A stretch of DNA of 11,849 nucleotides, taken from assembly GCA_015232795.1 (NCBI GenBank), contig JADFYX010000051.1, forward strand, positions 1-11,849, written 5' to 3'. Source of the DNA: Magnetococcales bacterium. Lineage in GTDB: Bacteria > Pseudomonadota > Magnetococcia > Magnetococcales > JADFYX01. Below are positions 1 to 5,115 of the stretch, piece by piece. The translations under genes were made by a program, and so were the position numbers. Position 1 is the stretch's first letter; each line of letters starts with the position of its first letter. A model generated the notes under the pieces. It ran no database searches. It was not told where the DNA came from and saw only the letters and a program-made list of their open reading frames with translations.

Positions 1-793
1 GATAGAGAGATGATGTCTCTTTCACAGGCCATGATATTATGTAATTACCAGATTGATATTCTAATTTTTTAGCACCAATTGAGAGTATGCCGTTACTCTG
101 AGGAAGAGGAAAAGAGATAGTTTTACCAGAGACAATGGCTTTACTGGTTAGGTGGATAATATAGTTGGTCCAAGCCTTCTCTGCAACACAACCAAATAGA
201 TACTGCTCCAAAGGTGGGGCAGAGTCATCTTTATGAGTGTTTACACCATTAATACAAAATCGCTCCACTCCATCAATATCTCTCCACGAAAAGCTTGTTA
301 TCTCCTCATCTATAGCGGGAATAATAAAATGGTCTGGCAATACGTTGCTTGTGTACGACCTGTTTAGTGTCGTCACTTGATTAAACAGAAGCATCTTTTT
401 ATTGATACTTTTGCTAAATCCAGAAATAGTAAATTGAGCAATACCATGCTTTCCAACATATTCACAATATTGATCTGTTGCGGTATCAAACCAGATAGAT
501 ACTGCGACAAGCAGAGACAATAAACCTGTTAAGACCAGCGGTGCTGGCAACTTACTGAAAGGCTCATAGGTATTTATCAACCAGATACCCAGGATAAATA
601 CTACGACACCCCCGCCGATTGCTAACAGTTCACGTTGTAAAAAAGTTATTTTTAACGGTTGGTTACTTAAAGAACTAAACTGGCTGTAAATTTTGCCAAG
701 TTCCTTTGGGGGAGGAGCAAAAAATCCAGAACTACTGCTTGATTTCTCATTTTCATAGGAACTTTTTGTTGATGTGGTATTTTTAGTGTGCAT
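1..793 (-). CDS. Unrecognised two-helix membrane protein, partial (C-terminus beyond left edge)
   Basis: An uninterrupted minus-strand frame runs from an ATG at 791-793 to the window edge, giving 264 codons. The start is supported by a GAGGGG ribosome-binding site about 4 bases upstream. After a Ser/Lys-rich N-terminus containing a short poly-Ser stretch (residues 18-22), two hydrophobic segments lie at about residues 55-75 and 83-102. About 160 soluble residues follow, with alternating beta-type segments and the motif WRDIDGVERF (about 170-179). That pattern resembles bacterial PH-like domains following a transmembrane hairpin, but I do not recognise a named family. Function is unknown; a membrane-associated protein with a cytoplasmic domain is the limit of what can be said. 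It is transcribed divergently from the gene at 1085 across a 291-bp intergenic region. Confidence 0.75.
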   Translation of the reverse strand, partial: MHTKNTTSTKSSYENEKSSSSSGFFAPPPKELGKIYSQFSSLSNQPLKITFLQRELLAIGGGVVVFILGIWLINTYEPFSKLPAPLVLTGLLSLLVAVSIWFDTATDQYCEYVGKHGIAQFTISGFSKSINKKMLLFNQVTTLNRSYTSNVLPDHFIIPAIDEEITSFSWRDIDGVERFCINGVNTHKDDSAPPLEQYLFGCVAEKAWTNYIIHLTSKAIVSGKTISFPLPQSNGILSIGAKKLEYQSGNYIISWPVKETSSLY

Positions 794-847
794 TTTACCC
801 CTCAGAACCCATTTATTACGCAAACAATTTGCTAAGATCCATACAGC

Positions 848-863
848 GAGTTTAACAAAACTC
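848..863. repeat. Short perfect hairpin/inverted repeat upstream of the left-edge gene
   Basis: GAGTTT (848-853) and AAACTC (858-863) form a perfect 6-bp inverted repeat around a 4-base loop. It lies in the divergent intergenic region, about 55-70 bases upstream of the minus-strand start at 793. It has no T-tract, so it is not a convincing terminator. It could be an operator or part of a leader structure for the left-edge gene, or it could be chance. Confidence 0.3.
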
Positions 864-986
864 AACCAGCATAAGTTGCAAAAAATGAATGTTTATCAAT
901 AATCTCTGCCCAATTGCCCCATACAACAACTGCTAATTCTGAGTTTACAGGAACTTAAGTAAAAAGTTAACGTCAAAATATTTAAA

Positions 987-1011
987 TACCTAGGTAAAAT
1001 CCTGCTATAAT
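987..1011 (+). promoter_or_regulatory. Extended -10 promoter with spacer palindrome, for the SnoaL-like gene
   Basis: TATAAT at 1006-1011 is a perfect -10 hexamer and is preceded by TG plus one base (an extended -10). The -35 position (about 983-988) has no good consensus match, which is usual for extended -10 promoters. A perfect 10-bp palindrome, TACCTAGGTA (987-996), sits where the spacer would be and is a candidate operator. Transcription from here would give a leader of about 65 bases before the ATG at 1085. Confidence 0.5.
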
Positions 1012-1084
1012 TTAAAGGGGGCAAGGGAAAGACAGTTACCTTACTAATTATATAATATTTCCCATGAATTAATAGGAGAGATTT

Positions 1085-1453
1085 ATGTTAAACAGAAAAA
1101 TGGCAGAGACATTTGCAAACAACTGGATCAATGCCTGGAATAAGCGTGATCTTGATACATTAGCGGCATATTATACGGAAGATTTTGAATTTTACAGCCC
1201 TTATGTACGTGAGTTATTGGGGGTTCCCGATGGAAGAATTAAAGGGATTCAACAGGTTCGCCTCTATTGGGAATTAGCCCTAAAGGGAGTTTTAGAAAAA
1301 GATATTCATTTTGAGTTAAAGGATGTATATGTTGGTTGTGAAAGTCTGATAATAAATTATAACGGGGTGTTGAGAAAAACTGGTTGCCAGATATTTTTTT
1401 TCAACAATATAGGGGCGGTTTACAAAGCCATATCCCACTATGACCACATCTGA
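1085..1453 (+). CDS. SnoaL-like / NTF2-fold protein
   Basis: A complete 122-residue protein, the usual length for a single-domain NTF2/SnoaL fold (a cone-shaped alpha+beta barrel used by small isomerases, hydrolases and ligand-binding proteins). The N-terminal helix with W14 and W18 (NNWINAWNKRD), then AAYYTEDFEFYSP at about 27-39, and the later G and YW positions (RIKGIQQVRLYWELAL, about 51-66) are typical of the SnoaL-like family. The C-terminal strands carry NYNGVLRK and a final HYDHI. The substrate cannot be predicted from sequence. Start choice: ATG at 1085 is preceded by AGGAG at 1074-1078. A second ATG at 1100 is in frame but has no better site. It appears monocistronic, with a hairpin downstream and no adjacent partner gene. 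Confidence 0.8.
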   Translation: MLNRKMAETFANNWINAWNKRDLDTLAAYYTEDFEFYSPYVRELLGVPDGRIKGIQQVRLYWELALKGVLEKDIHFELKDVYVGCESLIINYNGVLRKTGCQIFFFNNIGAVYKAISHYDHI

Positions 1454-1509
1454 CCAACAGTAGATATTCAGCAAACTTTATAGGAACATCTGACAGCAAT
1501 TAAGCAAAG

Positions 1510-1541
1510 CCGTAACAATGAGTTATGTCTCGCTGTTACGG
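1510..1541. terminator. Strong hairpin downstream of the SnoaL-like gene, possible terminator
   Basis: CCGTAACA (1510-1517) pairs perfectly with TGTTACGG (1534-1541). Inside it, TGAG (1519-1522) can pair with CTCG (1529-1532) with one G-U pair, across a single mismatch, closing a TTATGT loop. The hairpin lies 57 bases after the stop at 1453. Only a short TTT follows it on the plus strand, so it is a weak intrinsic terminator at best. It could instead be an mRNA-stabilising 3' structure. Confidence 0.4.
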
Positions 1542-1622
1542 TTTGGCAATAAGCCTGCAAATTAATTTATGTAACTGCCTTATTTTTCTCAACCAGCTAA
1601 ATATGCTTCTCAACAATTTAAT

Positions 1623-1631
1623 ATATGGATG
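1623..1631. repeat. Left copy of the IS target-site duplication
   Basis: ATATGGATG directly abuts the left terminal repeat of the insertion sequence. The matching sequence ATATAGATG lies immediately outside the right end (2713-2721), giving 8 identities in 9. A 9-bp duplication is within the range known for IS4-family elements. The single mismatch suggests an old insertion. Confidence 0.75.
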
Positions 1632-1654
1632 CACTCTTGTCCAAAATAACTTTC
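1632..1654 (+). repeat. Left terminal inverted repeat of the IS4-family element
   Basis: CACTCTTGTCCAAAATAAC, continuing with TTTCT, matches the reverse complement of 2690-2712 with the shared core TGTCCAA-ATAA-TTTCT. Differences are two bases near the tip, one in the core and a one-base indel. The outermost base begins directly after the 9-bp target duplication, which fixes the element boundary. Confidence 0.8.
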
Positions 1655-1738
1655 TGAAGATGCATACTCCTGGTAAATGCGGCAGAATGGAATTACTTAA
1701 GCCCCAATTCCGTTCACATCCACCAAGAGGACCATTCG

Positions 1739-2586
1739 ATGGTACGAGTCACCAGCCTTTTCAGTCAACTTTTACATCACTTCCCCCGCACCGAATTTGC
1801 CGCATTGGTGAAAAAACACGGAGCTGAACGAGGAGCCAAAGGGTTCACCTGTTGGAACCAGTTTATCTCCATGATGTTCTGCCAACTCGCCCGTGCCGAT
1901 TCCTTACGGGAGATCTGCAATGGATTGGCCTGTTGTCTTGGAAAGCTCAATCATTTGGGAATTGGTAACGCTCCCAAACGCTCAACACTCGCATACGCCA
2001 ATGAGCACCGAACTGCCGCTCTATATGAAGATCTATTCTGGACCTCTCTAAATCGGTTCCGCGATCAGGGCATTATCGGTGGAAAACGCAAAAGTCGCTT
2101 TCGATTTAAGAACAAGCTGCTTTCTCTGGATTCAATCAGATCATTCGTTTGAGTGGCCTACAGGCCAGTAAAAAATGCTCCCATTCATTGCGTCGGGTGG
2201 TTGTCCTGGATGAAGAGCACGACAGGGAAATCGTCCTGTTGACCAACCATCTGGAGTTTGGATCCACCACCATCAGTGCAATCTACAAAGAAAGGTGGGA
2301 AATCGAGATTTTTTTCAAAACTCTTAAGCAGAACCTCAAGGTTAAGACCTTCGTCGGAACCTCAGAAAATGCCTTACGCATCCAGATTTGGACAGCTTTG
2401 CTTGCAATCCTGCTGCTCAAGTGGCTACACCACATTTCTAAAGCTGGATGGTCGCTCTCTAATTTGGCAGCTCTACTGTGTATGACCTTTTTCACGTATC
2501 GGGATTTACGGGAGTGGCTTGATAATCCCTTCGATACACCACCAACGGTCCCAGAACCACAGCAATTGACTCTACTACTCAGATGA
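1739..2586 (+). pseudogene. IS4-family (DUF4372) transposase, disrupted by internal out-of-frame deletion
   Basis: The first frame, ATG 1739 to TGA 2150-2152, encodes the DUF4372-type N-terminus (LFSQLLHHFPRTEFAALVKK, then GFTCWNQFISMMFCQL and KRSTLAYANEHR) and reaches LLSLDS, where the first catalytic Asp of the DDE triad sits. The homologous frame then shifts. From about 2134 the other frame reads NQIIRLSGLQASKK and LRRVVVLDEEHDREIVLLTN, and continues to TGA at 2584-2586. It carries the IS4 YREK signature Y-x2-R-x3-E-x6-K in YKERWEIEIFFKTLK, which includes the catalytic Glu. The segment that normally holds the second catalytic Asp is absent. From family knowledge about 100 residues are missing, and the junction lies near 2129-2140. 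A ribosome-binding AGAGG is at 1726-1730. The product would be inactive. Confidence 0.9.
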
Positions 2587-2689
2587 TTTGGACAGCTTCC
2601 AGCCGAAAATGACAAAAGGAGGGCCTCAACCACAGAATCCGTCCAAAACAGAACTCAAACCGCACTGACAAAGGGCTGTTTCGGACGCT

Positions 2690-2712
2690 AGAAATTATCT
2701 TGGACAGCAGTG
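2690..2712 (-). repeat. Right terminal inverted repeat of the IS4-family element
   Basis: The reverse complement of 2690-2712 begins CACTGCTGTCCAAGATAA and ends TTTCT, matching the left end with a few differences. The match runs inward to the CTAG at 2688-2691. The tip is followed at once by ATATAGATG, the right copy of the target duplication. Confidence 0.8.
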
Positions 2713-2721
2713 ATATAGATG
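2713..2721. repeat. Right copy of the IS target-site duplication
   Basis: ATATAGATG abuts the right terminal repeat and differs at one position from ATATGGATG at 1623-1631. Together the two copies mark the insertion point. Confidence 0.75.
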
Positions 2722-2915
2722 GTAAATTTGACAATGTTGGAAAGCCCCATTTCACTAACTTAAAATTCAAAAAAATCGTGTTTTTCTACACCTTCAACTG
2801 TTTATATTCCATTATTACTGTTTATTTTTTCCACCTTATTGTATTCCATAAATCAAATAAAAAATATTGTATCATAACGACTTACATAGAAAATTTTACA
2901 CATGAAAAATATAGT

Positions 2916-3179
2916 ATGATTAAGTTATTGCTCATTTTTTAATTTAAGACATAAAATATAAAACTATTTGTTATTTCTTGTATTATAAAACTTTAAAATA
3001 ATATTGACAATTTTCATTTTATTGTTAATCTATTCATGCTTAAATTAATCCCAACATCTTAAATGCTCGCTTCAGATTGTTTAAAAATTTAAAGTGATTT
3101 TTTATCGGAAAATAGTTTACACACATGTTTAAGTTAATGTACAATATTCAATTTTTTTCATAGTTTTGTTTAAATTAAT
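2916..3179 (+). repeat. Iterated 14-bp motif, consensus WTGHTTAARTTAAT, 3-4 copies
   Basis: Copies are ATGCTTAAATTAAT (3036-3049), ATGTTTAAGTTAAT (3125-3138) and TTGTTTAAATTAAT (3166-3179), plus a weaker ATGATTAAGTTATT (2916-2929). All are in the same orientation. The 3125 copy fills the spacer between the candidate -35 (3116-3121) and -10 (3140-3145), and the 3166 copy lies in the predicted leader. That placement suits repressor binding. The AT-richness of the region makes some chance matches likely. Confidence 0.4.
3116..3145 (+). promoter_or_regulatory. Candidate sigma70-type promoter for the 3205-5083 gene pair
   Basis: TTTACA (3116-3121, 5 of 6 to TTGACA) and TACAAT (3140-3145, 5 of 6 to TATAAT) are 18 bases apart. 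The predicted start near 3152 leaves a leader of about 50 bases before the ATG at 3205. The region is so AT-rich that other promoter-like matches exist. This one has the best combined score by eye. Confidence 0.5.
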
Positions 3180-3204
3180 TAAAATCTGATAATGGAAGTA
3201 ATAC

Positions 3205-4341
3205 ATGGGTACCGCACAACTAAAAGAACAAAATTTCTTTATAAATCATAAAGATGAGTATGTAAAAAACTTCTACAGAGTACTCGCCGACCATGGGCGA
3301 AGTATAGAATCTGATAAACAACACAAAAATTTGGTAGAATGCATTTATGAAGACTGCTTTCTGTCAGATTCACCTGGTGAAAATTTAATATTATTGGAAA
3401 CTCCTGAACAAATAGAATTTCACAACTACTGCACCAAAGAATCTAATATTTTGCATTATGCTAATAGAGAAGTAAAAGAAGCATTTTCATTACAAATTTG
3501 CGAACAAAAAGAAAAATTTCAATATAAAAGCAATGCAGCAAAACATTCATTAGATGGGCGTATTGAACTAATAAAAGCAGAATACAAGGCTGCCAAAGCA
3601 CCAAAACATGAAAAGGTAGGCGAAGTTACAGAAATAGCCCTTTGTAAACTTGAAGAAAATTTAGGGACTGACCGCCAACCAGTTATTTTCAACTTTTACC
3701 GTGGAATACCAGTTACAAACAAAGTTTTGGAATATATGATTGAAGACAACTGCCTAACTCTTTACGGAAAAATTTCAAACCGCGCATTTATACAACAAAA
3801 AAAAAGAGCTTTTGTGACTGACTGTGGCATTCATGATGATTTAGATCCGTTTATTTATAAAGACTTCAGTAGAAAAAAACTTTTTGTTAGTAACGAGATG
3901 TTTTTCCAGCCTAACAAATTAATTCTTCATGGAATCACTAAACATGAATATACTGCTTGCAGGAAAACTGCTAATGAATATCGTATTGAGCTTAAAAATT
4001 GCAGAGTTAAACTATCTAGACTTGGACTAAGAGGTTTACAAGGAGAGATAGAAAACTTACATTTTGGCGGAGCTTTACTTAAATTTGCAAAAAGACAGGA
4101 AAAGCTATATCGACATTTATCATATTTTGATACTGTTGAACTGTCGATTTATTTTAAAGACAAACAGATTGATATTACTGCTCGCATTACTGGCCTTAAG
4201 GAAATTACTTCTAATGATCATATCCTTTCTAAGCTCATAGCAATTAACTTTCTAGATTATAGCATTGAAGTCAAAAATGATTTAAAATTCATTATTTATG
4301 AAACTAAAAAGGAAATAGATAGTGAAATTTCCAACCTCTAA
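3205..4341 (+). CDS. Protein with divergent C-terminal PilZ-like domain (YcgR-type layout)
   Basis: 378 residues with no signal peptide or membrane helix, so probably cytoplasmic. ATG 3205 has GGAAG at 3194-3198. Residues 1-155 are mostly helical and charged and are unrecognised. Residues about 158-245 (FNFYRGIPVTNKVLEYMIED, then LSNRAF-like and VTD segments) resemble the N-terminal beta-barrel of YcgR-like flagellar-brake proteins. Residues about 250-370 follow a PilZ layout: beta strands, IENLHFGGALLKF (283-295) at the place of the usual D/NxSxxG, LSIYFKDKQIDITARI strands, then AINFLDYS and a closing helix. The canonical RxxxR is not evident (CRKTAN at 252-257) and the Ser of D/NxSxxG is His, so c-di-GMP binding may be weak or lost. 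It overlaps the next gene by 20 bases. The PilZ assignment is by pattern recognition and moderately uncertain. Confidence 0.6.
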   Translation: MGTAQLKEQNFFINHKDEYVKNFYRVLADHGRSIESDKQHKNLVECIYEDCFLSDSPGENLILLETPEQIEFHNYCTKESNILHYANREVKEAFSLQICEQKEKFQYKSNAAKHSLDGRIELIKAEYKAAKAPKHEKVGEVTEIALCKLEENLGTDRQPVIFNFYRGIPVTNKVLEYMIEDNCLTLYGKISNRAFIQQKKRAFVTDCGIHDDLDPFIYKDFSRKKLFVSNEMFFQPNKLILHGITKHEYTACRKTANEYRIELKNCRVKLSRLGLRGLQGEIENLHFGGALLKFAKRQEKLYRHLSYFDTVELSIYFKDKQIDITARITGLKEITSNDHILSKLIAINFLDYSIEVKNDLKFIIYETKKEIDSEISNL

Positions 4342-5083
4342 CAACACTCCTCTCATAGAAAAAAAAAATCCTCTTTTAATTATAGTGTTCGACTTATCTC
4401 CTAGTATTTTTAAAGAGATAGAACCTCACTTCCAACCCCATTGTAATTGGCCAATACCAGTATCCCTAAAATACATCCCTTCCAGATATAATAACTTCAA
4501 TAAAATTATTACCAAAAAAAAACCATTCCTAATAATCGCAAACTCCATTACTATCCCAGATGAGAACAACTGTTTACCAACTGTATCACGATTAGCAAAC
4601 GAAGGAATACAAACTCTAATCATTTGTAAAGGTAACGAAAACTGTGTAGGTATTGACCGTTTTAAATGTTCTTCATATCAACAAGGAGAAATTATTACTT
4701 ATGAAAAAAAATCTGATATTATTAAAATCATAAAACTTAAGGTTTCAATATATGCTAGAAAACTCAATATTGTATCACATGAGGTTGAGACTAATGTAGA
4801 TGAGACTAATGTAGATGAGACTAATGTAGTTGAGACTAATACAGTTGAAACTAATGATGGAATATTAATAAGATTCATAAACTTGTCTATTAATTTCTTA
4901 TATGGGACACCAGAGGAAAAGAAGGCAATATTACGTAATCTTTTAAAAAAAATCAGTACAAATAAACTAATATTATCAGCTTTATTCGTGCTTTCTGTAT
5001 TATTGATAACTATAATAAAATACCCTTGCATCCTACTTTCATATTATGACATTACAATCTTCAGTTTTTTAAAGTGTAAGTAG
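4322..5083 (+). CDS. Unrecognised membrane-anchored protein, possible receiver-like N-terminal domain
   Basis: 253 residues from a GTG at 4322, with AAGGA (4309-4313) at suitable spacing. It overlaps the 3' end of the PilZ-like gene by 20 bases, so the two are probably translationally coupled. Residues about 17-145 alternate hydrophobic strands and helices (PLLIIVFDLS, PVSLKYIP, PFLIIANSIT, GIQTLIICKG), as in a response-regulator-like alpha/beta fold. The acidic pocket and the conserved phosphoacceptor context are not clear, so a degenerate receiver is only a suggestion. Residues 155-179 are five pentapeptide repeats of the type VETNV/DETNV. After a charged helix (about 196-212), a hydrophobic helix at about 216-242 would anchor the C-terminus. 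Codon use is extremely AT-rich, with runs of 10 A (4359-4368) and 9 A (4514-4522). It may act as the membrane partner of the PilZ-like protein; no biochemical function can be assigned. Confidence 0.65.
   Translation: MKFPTSNNTPLIEKKNPLLIIVFDLSPSIFKEIEPHFQPHCNWPIPVSLKYIPSRYNNFNKIITKKKPFLIIANSITIPDENNCLPTVSRLANEGIQTLIICKGNENCVGIDRFKCSSYQQGEIITYEKKSDIIKIIKLKVSIYARKLNIVSHEVETNVDETNVDETNVVETNTVETNDGILIRFINLSINFLYGTPEEKKAILRNLLKKISTNKLILSALFVLSVLLITIIKYPCILLSYYDITIFSFLKCK
4784..4858 (+). repeat. Five tandem 15-bp repeats in the coding sequence
   Basis: Units begin at 4784, 4799, 4814, 4829 and 4844. The two central units (GATGAGACTAATGTA) are identical, the first differs by one base and the last two are more diverged. 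They encode (V/D)ETN(V/T/D) and form an acidic, polar linker. The 15-bp period keeps the reading frame, so expansion or contraction would only change linker length. Confidence 0.9.
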
Positions 5084-5090
5084 AAACTTT

Positions 5091-5115
5091 GTTTAAAAAA
5101 TAAAATAATATTTTA
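5091..5115 (-). terminator. Weak AT-only hairpin with T-tract between convergent genes
   Basis: TAAAATA (5101-5107) and TATTTTA (5109-5115) are an inverted repeat around a single base. Read on the minus strand, they are followed by six T residues (complement of 5095-5100), directly after the stop of the kinase gene at 5116. The stem has only A-T pairs, so it is a poor intrinsic terminator. It is the only candidate in the 32-bp gap between the convergent stops. Confidence 0.25.

Larger units (their letters stand above)
1632..2712 (+). mobile_element. IS4-family insertion sequence, internally deleted (1081 bp)
   Basis: The element is delimited by terminal inverted repeats: the left end begins CACTCTTGTCCAAAATAA at 1632, and the reverse complement of the right end begins CACTGCTGTCCAAGATAA, ending at 2712. 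A 9-bp target duplication with one mismatch flanks both ends. The only cargo is a broken DDE transposase of the DUF4372-containing IS4 group. The retained transposase halves suggest that roughly 300 bp of the middle has been lost, so the element should be unable to move by itself, although its ends look usable by a transposase supplied in trans. It inserted into AT-rich non-coding DNA: rejoining the flanks at the duplication gives no open frame across the empty site. Confidence 0.9.
2722..3204. other. Very AT-rich intergenic region upstream of the PilZ-like gene
   Basis: No credible gene is seen in these 483 bases. The 80-codon frame starting near 2700 begins inside the IS end and encodes low-complexity Phe/Ile/Tyr/Lys sequence, as expected from AT-rich non-coding DNA. 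What can be seen is a candidate promoter at 3116-3145, repeated copies of a 14-bp motif (listed separately), a short palindrome TTTAAAAATTTAAA at 3080-3093, and an isolated TTGACA at 3004-3009 without a good -10 partner. Confidence 0.7.

Noticed and set aside
1525..1827. 100-codon plus-strand open frame across the left IS boundary
   Set aside because: It crosses the IS terminal repeat and overlaps the real transposase N-terminus in another frame. Its composition is not protein-like and it has no ribosome site.
2700..2942. 80-codon plus-strand open frame starting in the right IS end
   Set aside because: Begins inside the terminal repeat and continues through AT-rich DNA as Phe/Ile/Tyr/Lys low-complexity sequence, with no ribosome site and no recognisable motif.
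3004..3034. TTGACA at 3004-3009 as a promoter
   Set aside because: No -10 hexamer better than 3 of 6 at 16-19 bases. The TTTACA/TACAAT pair at 3116-3145 is better and closer to the gene.
4784..4858. CRISPR-like periodicity
   Set aside because: Units are contiguous 15-bp tandem repeats with no spacers and preserve a reading frame.
4699..5031. 110-codon minus-strand open frame opposite the membrane-protein gene
   Set aside because: Its Ser/Val/Thr repeats are the complement of the 15-bp tandem repeat coded on the plus strand. It has no independent start signal and is a shadow frame.
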